Below, piece by piece: positions 45,296-56,991 of a stretch of DNA of 64,000 bases. The notes beneath the pieces were generated by a model. That model was not told the origin of the DNA and did not search any database. It saw only the letters and a list, made by a program, of their open reading frames with translations. Numbering within the stretch: the stretch's first letter is position 1; every line of letters starts with the position of its first letter. The stretch is from Oscheius dolichura (taxonomy: Eukaryota > Nematoda > Chromadorea > Rhabditida > Rhabditidae). Location of the stretch: positions 2,542,001 through 2,606,000 of the forward strand of contig OW051495.1 in assembly GCA_932521035.1 (NCBI GenBank), read 5' to 3'. The translations under genes were made by a program, and so were the position numbers.

Positions 45296-47929
45296 AAGCC
45301 AATAAACAATGCTTACTGCTAATTATAAGTATTGGGAGAGGGAAACCAGAAGATGCTGTTGGGAAACGATAATTGAATAGAAAACAGGCTAATTCATAGG
45401 ACGACTCAGTTTTTACACGACTTTTTCTTCACTTACTCGTTTCAATTTCCCTATATGTGAAGATAAACTTCTTTACGATGTTTCGTGAGTAATGTTCTGC
45501 CCAATGTTTCTAACGTAATTGAAAAGAAAGCTGCTTATATACAAATACAGCGGCCACTTTCTTGTCTCTAACTCCTTCAACTCTAACCATCAGGTTTTCA
45601 CTCTCTAACCGAATTGGAAATCAGAGATGAACAAAGTGCCGGAATTGCACTTCTTCCAAGAGTTTTGGGGATCACAGCGAATTCCCATCAACCATAGTTT
45701 CTAATCCTCGGGATAAAAACCACTGAGTACCGTTTTGCCTGGTAAAGACTTTATCATAAAGTGTTCCCCGACGTTCTCGCCAGCTCTTCCTCTCTTCTCT
45801 CCCCTTGTCCATCTGAAGTCTCCCCTCGCTCCATAATCCTCCAGTACCGGGGGTGGACAGGATGTCACAACATACAAAAGAGACTGGTTATATCGGGGGG
45901 AGGGGGAGATCCAAAAACCAACTACTTTCCCCGTCCATCCAAATCCTCGTATTTGGTGCCCCGCCAGTCCTTTTGACCGCGGCTGCTTCCCTTTAAAATA
46001 TGATTTTTCGGGGTGAGACCGGACGTGTCTCTGATACTCGTCGTCTCGTACATTTCTCCCTTTGTTCTCTTTACGATAACAGTCACACCGAATCAATCTG
46101 CTTGGAAAAGCAGTCGCCAGTTCCACGGAAACAACAAAATGCTTCTTTCTCTCTCTCGGACAGGGGACATTTCCAGGAGACAACAACTTCTCCCGGGGAA
46201 CATGGATTCTTCTCCATTGTTTAGGAAGGAATCTACGTTCACGACGTATTTTTAACCGATAATATTACATCTCTTCCCTTTTCCTTCCAGCAGTGCTATC
46301 AACCGGCATTCTTTCATTTTAACTCAGAGCCGAAACCAAAATCAGGTGAATGACCGCCCATATAGTTTTCGCTACTGTCCCCTTTGGAGTACTTTCAAAA
46401 GCTGTCTCTACAGTAGCCAATTTCGTATCGTTTCTTCTCTTCCGTTATCAAACAGCTCCAAGTTCCCACTAGTCCTTATAAATCCCCCCTAAAACCTCCC
46501 GAATATTGTCTCCCATATCTCCTCCATCTCTATTTCACTCGGTGGTCTGCCCTCTCTTTTTTCAGTTTTCTTCGGTTTCGACCGGTTGACAGCCAATCCC
46601 CTCTTTGAATAGGACTGCTCGTAGGATTAGCGCCGAAAAGCTTGTCCTTTTATTCAGCGTCTTGTTCAACTTCGGCTCTCTCCACCCCGCCGCTTCAGCT
46701 ATTTTTAACCGTCACCGAATCTTTCTTATGTTCTACTCCGAATATTTGAGGCTTCTTTGAATTGTGTAGTCCCTCTGCCTCTCCCCTGCCATGGTCAGTC
46801 TCCTCCGGTTGCCACCTTCCCAAGTGGACACAGATTATCGTCTCTTCCGGTCTTCGTCAAGTGTTCCAAACCGTCTTCCCCTCGAAGAGTGTCCCTTTTC
46901 CCACTTCCCCTCCCTCTCTGTCTCCTTTTTCTCGCCATTTCCCGATTGTGCTCGCGTGTGTCTCCCCGCCATATCTGCTCTTGTCGTATCCTCCCTCATC
47001 CTCCCGTCCTCTCTTTCTCTTTCTGTGTTCCCGTTTGTCTCCGTTGTCATCGGCCAGTGTCCGCCGTGACGCGCAGCTTTCGCAAAGATCAACAAACACG
47101 CGCGACGCTCGCGTGCGCAAGCTTCTTCGAGAGAATGGCTACTCTCTTCAAGGCTCGTCATTTTCATATCCCACTCCGGGAAGCAAGGAGGGAGGGGGTC
47201 CCTCCTGGATTCTACCGTAATCCCCTTTCATTCTCTTGGCTGGGGCGCCTCCTCTCCTTCTTCTTCTATTCCATGAGACTCTTGAAAACTTCATGTTTCG
47301 GTCTCATCTTATAACAACCACTAAACTAGGAGTTTCAGTTCTACTTTGGCTCTGCCCTGTATATCAAAATGGTAGGCTACAGTACACCCATCCCTCAATT
47401 TTCCCAGGCTCTCACCCCGCCGAAGCATACTGTAAGACAAGGGTTCCCCTGCACCTTCTGTCCTTTTTCTCTAAAATTTGAACATTGAACCAAATTTCGG
47501 ACAATCGAACAGTAGAAACTCTTTGTGATATCCTTATAGCCCATTCCTAAAACCTCTCTCTCCCCTCCTCCGATTTCCTTGTCCACCATTCTCCCGTCGT
47601 CGCCCGTGGTTGTCGTAAACCTTACGGAGGCGATCACGATCTCTCTTGTCAGCTTGCCCTCCTCCGCCTTTTTCTCTCCGATTTCCCCCAAAATCTCCAA
47701 AAACTATACAGTACTGTCTATAGAAAAGATCAGAAGAGGGCGAGAGTGTAAGTCTTTGATTGCTCGGGGCGAGACAGTAGGATTATCGCCGGGTAATTGA
47801 AGGAGGCCGGGCCCAGGTGAAAACAGGGGGACAATACAGTTCCGGCTGTTCTGGCTATTTTGACAGGAACTGTACAACAAAAAATATTACAGAACAACTC
47901 CAAAAATGTACTTTTTTGTTTTGGAGGGA

Positions 47930-48265
47930 ATAAGAAAGGCTTACTTCCTTCTTCCTTGGTAGTTCTCGCCAAAATACTGTCCTTGTCGCCTTCCAAAGCT
48001 CTCGCCAAGCGCAAAATTGAAAGGAAGCACTTATTCATTGTTGTTCTCATGTTTTGGATGGAATACAAAGTCCTACTTCCTTCTTCCGGAGTCATTATGT
48101 CAAAGTTTTGCGCTGATCCCCTATCCAAAGCACTTGTCAAGTACAACATTGAAAGGAAGTACTCATTTCTTGTTTTTTTTCGATGTTCTGGTTGGAGGTT
48201 GGTTCCTTCCTTCTTCCGCGGGGATTATACTGTCCTCCCCCCACAACCCCTTGTCAGGTACAACA
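47930..48265. repeat. tandem repeat, about 140-bp unit
   Basis: Two long copies and a partial third share TACTTCCTTCTTCC, then CCAAAGC.CT.G.CAAG..CAA, then ATTGAAAGGAAG.ACT, then a TTCTTGTT..GTTCT-like end. They begin at about 47940, 48074 and 48212. Identity is roughly three quarters by eye. The 229-codon frame across them arises from the repeats and has no recognisable domain. Confidence 0.65.
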
Positions 48266-48839
48266 GCGGCCCTTTCGGTCAGATGAGACCGACCATTAGC
48301 CGCTTCTTCGCCCCGTCCGCTACCAGTTCCGTCGACAGGTTTACAGATATGGATCGCCTGCTGTGCCCGGTCCCGTTGCCTTCTTCTCCTCTCTCCGATG
48401 CTTCACCCCCTCATTTTATTGGTGTCCATCTATCTCATCCAGTCAATCCTCAGTCCCCCCGATCCCCGAATTTTCATTGGCAGCAATTTGATGGCGTTCT
48501 TCGTAGGGAGACGCCGCGTACACCAGCCTTGACCCAGCGGCTGCTGTAACCAGGAACTGGTTTTCTTTAGCATCTTTTTATAAAAATCGTGTTGTTATTC
48601 CCGGGGCCCGTGATAAGCATCACAACAGGCAGCAGACTGACGGAGAAGAATGGAAAAAGAAAAGAATACTGTATTTTCATTTCGCGAGAAGCACCACAAT
48701 TGACGCGTCTTCCCCGTCACGTTCTGATATCTTCCCCTCGAAACAGGGGCTCATTTCATATACTAGAGAAGATTTTTTTTGACACAGAAAAGTGAAACCT
48801 CACGGTAAGCCGTATGAATGTATAAGCGAGACTCCGTTT

Positions 48840-49285
48840 CATTTTAATATTCCCCTGCAACTTATGACACTTGCTAATAAATTAGTGGATTCTTCACATC
48901 CAGAAGAGATCAGAATCTCCAGAGACTGAATACTGTAATTTCCTGATGGGCATCACCGCAGAGCAACAAGAACTCTTTCTCTCCTATTAATATTTTCCTT
49001 GAAACTTATTCAACTTCCTGAAATAGGGAGAGAGCATTGTTTTTAAGCGGGACGGAAGTTGGTCGTTTCTCTCAGAGAATCCGTAAATCACGTATTGTAC
49101 TTCCTTGCTGGATAATAATTCCTATTGAAACCTATCCAAATTTCTGTCCTCACTGATCCCTTTGCCAAAAGAAGCCAATCCAAAAAAGGGAAGTTATCTT
49201 TCGACTCCATCATTCAGTGATAACTGCTACCTCCTGTCTAATTAATAGTTTTCTTGAAACATATCCAAATTCCCCTTCTTGTTTT
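48840..49285. repeat. degenerate repeats, about 125-140-bp spacing
   Basis: A box like TAATATTTTCCTTGAAACTTATCC followed by AAATTCC recurs at about 48846, 48988, 49117 and 49241. Between boxes, words such as CGTATTGTACTTCC and GAATACTGTAATTTCC also align. Non-coding. Confidence 0.6.
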
Positions 49286-52170
49286 CGGTCTAAAGGGCTT
49301 CAGCGTATTCTGACAGAGCCTCGAGAGATTGTTCTCGGAGTGTCAACAGACCATGCTACGAATTCGCTAGTGTCTCTTTTTGGTCGGATACCGGCTCCGA
49401 CCGAGCTCGAGCTTGTCCACCTTCCAACCCGCCTAGTCTGTCAATTTCCCCCTTTCCTTCCTCCTAAATGAGTAGATACCTCCTCCTCCCGTCCCCTCCC
49501 CATGTCCGGTCCCCCTTCTATTTGACCAAGCTTGTCTTTTTTCTCTTCTTCTCTGCTAATTGGCCCCCTCTCCGAGCTCTGCCCACTCTCAAAAGAACGT
49601 CTCTTTTTTCATCCTCTAGGCCCAGTTTTTCTTCAACTTCCCGAATTACGGTAACTTGTAATTGGAGGGAATTTTGACACGGTCCCATTGTCTTGGGATT
49701 CGAACGGGCGCGACGGGCGGATTATCTCTGGTCGAGAAGGAAAGTGACAGAATTCGATCTCACCTCCCCGTCCAACCAAAACATTTTCAGTTTTATCGCG
49801 GGAACTAGGCGCGCTCTTCTTTTTCTTTCGGTTTTACCAGCGGGGCATAGAGAAAAGGAAGCGTGGAACAAAATAATACGCCAACTTTTAGTTTTTCGCA
49901 AAAAAATCAGTTGGAATTTGCTTTATCGGAAGCTTATAGGATGGCTGGTTTTCAATTTATAGAATACTACTGGGCTCAATGGGCCAGAAAGGAAAAACGT
50001 AGCCAATAGGAAAAGGATAGCAGTGTGGATCACTTCTTTGAATTTTCTATGTTATTCTCGGTGAACATATAAAATGAGGGAATGCCAATTCCAATGCTTG
50101 CCTTCGTGAAATCGGCTACATTTCTGAATAACAATCGAAACTTCAAATCGGATATCTATGTTTTACCGAGTGTTTATAGCCAAATATGGGATCTCAATGT
50201 CAATGGACCAACTATTCTTTTCAGTAGCGAATTTTCATTATTTTTTTTTGGGCGAAACGCGAATTTTTTGTGATCTACCCCGGCCTCTTATGGAAAGAGG
50301 GAAGCTTGACTCTGGTAGTATGGTGTTCTGATAATCGGATGAATTTTGAATTTTCTATGAAATATTGGGAGTTCAGTTGAATTTCTGTGTTTCATATTAG
50401 CCTCAAATGAGAAAGGGAGCACAATCTCTAGTCTTTCTTCCGTGTAGGTAAACAAATTTGCAATTTTCTTGGTGGAAAGCTTCTTTCTGTATGGCTTTTT
50501 TCTTCGAATTGTAATGTTTTGCCGAAGACTAATATAGAAACTTCAAGGAGCGGCTCTAATGTTTGAGATACGGTTTCTTATTATTCTAGCAATATCACAC
50601 TTGCAACATTCTTGAGAAAACCACCGTTTGAATTCATTACTGTTTTATCCCAGATTGATAAAGAAAAATTATAATCTCTAGTCACTTCTGCCCCCAATTT
50701 ACTGCATACAATCATTTGTAAATACTGTAAACGAAGTCAAGTCTTGTAGAGGGTATTGGCCTCTGTTCAATGGCCACTCGTCGTCAAGGTTCTTCCTCTC
50801 GTCTAGCGCTCAGGGGTCGGCGTCTTTACAGTTTCTATATTACGACCTGGACTAGGTTATACTGTATTTTATGAGGGGCTTCATAGAGTTTTGATCGTCA
50901 ACCTAGGAAAATACCAGAAAAAATAGAAAAATAGCCATTGCCAAAGGATGAACTAACTTTTTTCGACTCGCTTACCAGATAAATCCGAGCCCAAACCCAA
51001 AAAAAATAGTCAAACGCCCCACATTGTTGTTTCATGTTGTCCCGTGTCCATTGGTGTTTCCGCTCCTCCCCCCAGCTGTCCATTGTTCTGTACCGGGTGC
51101 GAGTAGCTTCTCCCCCGTGGAACTAAAGCGAGTTCTCCTCGCAGCGGGTTACACAGCCCCCAGAACACGATATCACCCTGTCGTTGTCGGCCCCCGTCCC
51201 CCAATCAAATTTAGATATTTCCCGGGGGGAAGAAGCCGAGAGGAGAAGCGGGAGGAGTGGTGTTCTCTTGTACGAGGAGGTCTCCCCGAAAGGTCAATAA
51301 AGCCCTTTTCGTGGCTACATTTCGGCTACTTGTCTTTTTACGGGCATCGCCCGGCCTCGTCTTCCCTTTTTGCAATATTTGCAACTATTGAAACTGTACA
51401 TTCTGGCGGCGAGAGGAAACAGCCAAACCACTGAAATTTGAAGAAATCCAATCAGTTTCTTCTGATAGTAGACGATAAAACTGCAGCCGTTCGCCAGTTT
51501 CAGTTCATTATAAACTTGTAAAATTGTAATATTTACAACCGACATAAAACAACCTTTTTAAGAATAATTGGTTGTCGTTCTTCCTGCGCTTTACCTAGCC
51601 CTTATTACGGTACGTCAACGAGACCCCCGCGGTAAACTTTTGCCACCCTCAGTAGATTGAAAGATATTCAGATGCGAAATTTGGTATCATCGGAGTAAAA
51701 ACTATTTTCTTTTGTGCTTTTGCTTCTCCATATTACTTTTTTAGGAGCTTTTGAATAAAAGCAAATTTTGAATGATGAATGTCTATTCATTTTTTCTGTT
51801 TTGCCCCACTCTTATATTGGTAGCCGCAACGAGAGCAGCACTGTTATTGCAATTTCGTAACTTAAAATTCGCACAGGTTATACTCCTAGAATAATTCCAG
51901 CATCAAGGAATAAGACATTCCGCTTGTTGTTTAGAGAAAATTACTACGTAAATAGAACAATTTCGATAACTTTTCTTTAGCTTCGCCTAGTCTATATTGG
52001 GAGACATGGGATGGTAACAATGGTTATATCTGATATACGCTCATTTTACTGTGCTGCGAAAACATTCTTCTGTTTTATTTTACCTTTATTACGGAAATGT
52101 ATCATCTCGAACAGTAAACCAGCTTGGAAGTTTGAAAGGTGAATATGATTGAACATAATGCTTTTTTGTT

Positions 52171-52537
52171 GGCCAACGTTCTTCCTCACCGCACCCAAAA
52201 ACTCACCAAATGCTCGCCGCGCTCGAATAATTCGACCTTACTTATTTTTCCAATGTTTATCTTATTCAGAATTTTATGGCGGACAAACTGATATAGGTTA
52301 TATTCCATAAGAATAAGAAATTGCTGAGTTATCAAGAGAAACGCTATGTTCACCACAAAAACTCTATTTTGGGTTATATCTCAGCAATTTCCTGTTCTTA
52401 TGGAATATAACCTATACCAGCTTGTTCGCCATAAAATTCTGAGCAAGATAGACATTAAAAAAATAAGCAACGTCGAATTATTCGAGCGCGGGACTCATTT
52501 GGTGGGTTTTTGGGTGCGGCGAGGAAGAACGTTGGCC
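52171..52537. mobile_element. long-arm foldback element
   Basis: Arms 52171-52328 and 52380-52537 (158 bp each) are inverted copies with about 90% identity around a 51-bp centre. They start GGCCAACGTTCTTCC and end with its reverse complement. Poly-T lies just outside both ends on the given strand. No protein is encoded. The high arm identity implies a recent event or gene conversion between arms. A transcript would form an almost perfect hairpin. Confidence 0.85.
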
Positions 52538-55500
52538 TTTTTTGTTGAGGGAGCGCTATTTATCAGGTTTTACTTGCTCTTTATCCGGCTGTACAGAGAT
52601 TATTCAGCAGTTCAAAGACGTAGCAAAAACGAACTGTCAAATATTGTTTGTTCCCCTAGAAAATGTTGGGTTTCAAGAAAGGAATATAGGATTCCATTAG
52701 GAGAAGAAAGCCAAGTATTTTTTGATAATAGTCAAGTATTCGGTGTTGCCTGCTCTGTTTTGACCAGTAGTCTCGTCTTCCTCCTCGCGGCCGCTAACCT
52801 ATCTGCTTACCATGTCAATCGTGGCCGTCGCCCCCCCGGCCAACCCGCTCCACTCATCCCATTCTCTCTTCTTCTTCTTTTCTCTCCACGTCTTGTTCCG
52901 CAGCCCCTTCTTTTTATCCACTTTATCATCCCCAACCGGCGAATCAAGGCGGTTCGACAGAGAAGCCTAATGAGCCATGAACAACTGATCCTATCACTGT
53001 ACCCCCATTCTTTCCCCTTCTTCCCTTTGTTTCCCTTGTCTATTTCTATTTTCTGAGGTGAAAAGGGCGAGAGAGACCACCCTCCGAAGATAGAGATCTG
53101 CTTTTCGGGTCAGTTCACTTCGCTCCATGTTTTCTCCCGTTGGCCTCCTCACCTCGCGCGGGAAATTCCCTCTCTCTCCTTCCTGACTTTCACCTTCCAG
53201 TGGGTTATCGCCCTTTCCTGTAGATATTCCAGTTTTTAGACGACTTCCACGTGAACAGTTCTTTATTCCCAATAGTATTTACTGTACTCTTGAAATCCTC
53301 ATACAATATCGTCATTTCACGAGTTCAACTTATCAAGGTCTACCGAAACTGCCGCCATTAGAACGAGCTGCCGCGAACACCGACTGTAAGCCATTCTCTC
53401 CCCGAAGAAGAACGTCATGTGAAGACCCGGGGACGGGTGAAACTGTCCGTGATTGATAACCGCCGCCGGCAAAAAGACAAATCACCCGCTTTTATATTTA
53501 CAAACGGAGAAGAGAAGGGGTGAAATAAAAAGACGAGAAATCCCTTTCTCTCTAATAAGTGGACAATTTTGTAAAAAACATATTGGTAAGGAGGGATGTC
53601 TTTCCTAATAAGGCGGACTCGAAACTTTACAATTATTCCTAAAGACTTTCTTTGTGTTACCAATATTCTAAACTGAAAATGTTTATAACTCCTGTCCAAC
53701 TCCTAGAAAAGTTCCTCCCACCATCCTCCTTCTTCTGCCATTTCCTTTTTCCTCCCCCGTCCAATAGCCGTCCCTCGTCGATTCGTCTCCATCGCTGTTC
53801 TTTTCCTGATCTCCTGGCCATTTCCCTCTCCTCCCTTTCATATCGCCGGCATCCATCCAAAGCCAAAAAGCGTCTAGTTCGGCCGCCTGAGGCGCGTGTT
53901 TGTCCGTTTCAAGTGGTCCCTCCCCCGTCGTCCCCCAAGAGAAAACGAAGCAAAAAACTTGGTCTCCGGATCAGGAGGCGAGATATCATCTCTTTTTTTT
54001 AATCCGCCACCTCATAATGTCCTGTTCTCTCCGTTGTCTCTCAATTTCTCAAAAAAGCAGGGCAGCCCGACGACCTCGGGATCCAACTGACCTTGCCCAA
54101 TCAAAAGTCGCTATTCAGCCCCGGGATTGGCTTCCTCGCACCCTTCGTCCGTCCGTTTCCTTGAGGAAACGGGACAATTCGACAACAGATGGCCCCTGTC
54201 GCCCCCAATATGTTTATCGTTTCCGGGGAAGAGGTCGCAGGAAGTTCTATTTCTTTGCAGAAATTCAATCTTTTGGCCCGAATAATTTCACTTTTTACAG
54301 CGTTTGAAACTTCAAATTTTCCTTCTCATTTTTTTCCAACTTTCTCTGCTTATAATGTTTTGCCGTACTCATAAAACGCAGCCGTCTTTATTGATAACAA
54401 TACATTTTCTTCAAATGGTTTTACCTTCGGAAAATTGTTCAAAGATTAGCCAGCTCTTTTTTGTAGCAATTTGATTTTTAAAATTTTGTTCAAAGGTAAA
54501 AAAAGTAATACAACATTGTCATCTCACGTCTTCAAATAGTGGCCGTAAAACATTCAAGATTACACCAAACTTTCCACTGGTTATTCCATTTTTTGAAGTG
54601 GGCTATGTTTCATATCAACGACAAATGGTAGGGAATTCGTTTCATGTAATTTCTCAAATACCCGCGAAGTTTTCAAAATTGAAATTGAAAACTGGACCTC
54701 AATCAGTCGACTTTGTCATTTCAACAGGTGCCCGTGGTTGACGGCGCCTATTTCTTACATTCGTTATCAACATAATACCCCGAGTAATATTCCGACCCCC
54801 TCAAATCATAAAATGGCGGCCATAAAACTTGAAAAAAAAGGCAAATTTCGCTCTTTTGTGCTCTTTGGTCTGGTAACATAATCCACAAGTCTAAAAGAAT
54901 CATGTTTTACTTTGATGATAAGAAGGAGCTATACGTTTATTTACACTTGTCGGTTAATATTGCAATCTGTTTCACCAACTTCTTATATTGGATAGTCTAC
55001 ATAGCCTTTGATGAATAGCCTTCTACTTGTTCCGATCAACAATAAGCACCGTGTCCGGTCAGCTCCATTTCCCTTGTCACTTTGTATCTCTCCCAATTCG
55101 TCAATCCAATCATTTTCTCCCCTTGTCCTTCACCCTCTCGCCGCCTTTCCCGAGCCACTCTTCCCAAAACACGGCCCTCGGAAAATACAAACACGGCTAT
55201 ACGCAAATTTCTTTTTTGTCCCTTCCCTCCCCTCCTCCTCAACGTCCTCTCTACTATTCCATCTTCCGTATAAGAGTCGAAAAAGAGTCCATCCAATCCA
55301 TCTTCCTAGATAAATCCTCTCTCCCCGTTTATCATCAGGGGGAAGACACCGGTTTCCACAACAAACCTGGGCTTCGACACTGTCATGCTTCTCCTTCTTT
55401 TTATAAGCAACGGCCGTTATATTTCTCTGTTCTCTGACGACTCTTTCACCACTTTATCAACAAATGCTTCAAAAAATACATAAAAATCTCCATTTCGATA

Positions 55501-56991
55501 TTAGGATGTTCGTGATTGTATCGAACCTTGAAATCAAACCCAGCCTTTTCCCCCATTTCGGCCATTTGAGTGAGTTTCACTGGAGCAATATAAGGCGCCG
55601 CCTCAGATTGACAGTAATGCAGGCTATGCACGACATTCTGTTCACCATACCACTATTTCCCTATTTCAATAAAAGCTCCAGAGAGCAACGTTATTTACAT
55701 TTGTTTTGTATCCATCAAAAATTTCATCTGACGAGCACAAACATCTGTTGTTTTTTTTGGCTTCGACGAAAGTAGAAATTCTTCAAAAGTGGGAATAACA
55801 GAAATTGGTGACATGTGGAGTAATTGTCTTTCAGTGATATAGTCTTCTTTGGCTACTTATACCTCCTCCGTATTTCCATAAATTAGCAGCATGTCTTCTG
55901 CGCGGCCGTGTGTCAACAAAAAGGGCCGTCTCCCAGTCAGTCAGTCCGTTCTCCTTCTATTTTTTGCCTGTCCGAAAACTGTCTAATTTGTGCGTTTCTC
56001 TCTCTCTCTCAGTCTTTTCGTGGCTGTCTTTTGTCAATTAGGGACATCTCCCGAACCGGGGAGGGAGAGGGGAGGACGGTTGAAAGATGAACACACGCAC
56101 ACGTTCACACTAACACTTTTTAAAGCGAGAAGAGAAAGAGGAAGGGGAAATTAATCTTATCGGGGTTTATGGGAGACCTTGGCAGGGGGGAGAGAACGGT
56201 AGTGACACTAATTCGGGGCAGTAATACTTCAGGCTGTACGAATAGTCAGCTATCCAAGGAGGGGGACATGAAATAGCCCCATTAAAACATTCTCAAATGC
56301 TCAAATGTTCCAAGTGGTCAATATAACCTGTGAGCTTTCCATTCATCACCAGCGATCCTCGCAGTTTGCTTTTTGTTTTCATTCTTATTCCGCCACTGAA
56401 ACATCCAATTATTCTCTTTTGTCAACTGTAACTGCTGATCTCACAAACGGCTCATTCTCATTCCTAATATTTCAATTTGTCTATTTGAGTCAAGTTCTTT
56501 CTGACCACTGATCGTTCTAGGAAAGACCCAGAAAAAAATATTTACACTTTTGATTGATGTGTGAAAATCGTAAGACAGAGCTTCTGTTCCCGTTACGTCC
56601 AATGAAACCTCAATTGACGGCAATCTAAGCGTGTCAGTTTCTTTGTACCAAGCTTTCTTTTTCTACAGTATTTCTGGTCCATTTGAAGCCCTGTTTCACA
56701 TTGATTTTCTCGAATTCGAAAGCTGCAAATCCATTACTTTTCACTCCTGTTGTTTCATTTCATCGTGTCTCAGACACTTTCCGAATTTTATCACACTATT
56801 CCTTCTCTTACCGTATTATTTCCTCCCCGAAACATTAGAATACCTTCCTCGTTTTCCTATCCTTCCAGCATGGTAAATATTCCAACTCGTTCAAATCGTG
56901 ATCCTTCCATTGCTTCCTTTACCTTTCTCCTCTTCATATCCCCTTTCCAAAACATTAAACTCCCCAAATTTCCAGTCGATGCCCACATAGC

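Larger units (their letters stand above)
45296..56991. other. 11.7-kb stretch without recognisable gene
   Basis: Both strands were read. Open frames up to about 236 codons exist (for example 52346-53056, 47860-48549, 46757-47314), but all are low-complexity, pyrimidine-rich (Ser/Pro/Leu/Phe) or overlap repeats. None has a domain signature or a matching exon chain. The stretch contains two tandem-repeat fields (47.9-48.3 and 48.8-49.3 kb), a 367-bp foldback (52.17-52.54 kb) and many TACTGTA/TACAGTA words. It could hold far-upstream regulatory DNA of the receptor gene or non-coding RNA genes I cannot see. Confidence 0.5.

Noticed and set aside
45701-46186. 161-codon minus-strand frame
   Set aside because: No ATG at a sensible place, mixed basic/Gly composition, no motif and no polyadenylation signal. 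Likely chance.
47860-48549. 229-codon plus-strand frame
   Set aside because: It lies over a diverged 140-bp tandem repeat and then a Pro/Ser-rich low-complexity stretch. No domain and no splice partner.
52346-53056. 236-codon plus-strand frame
   Set aside because: Its first part lies in one arm of the foldback element, and the rest is low-complexity Leu/Phe/Pro.
55446-55631. Minus-strand frame with AEMGEKAGFDFKVRYNHEHP
   Set aside because: Composition looks protein-like, but there is no neighbouring exon, start context or recognised family.
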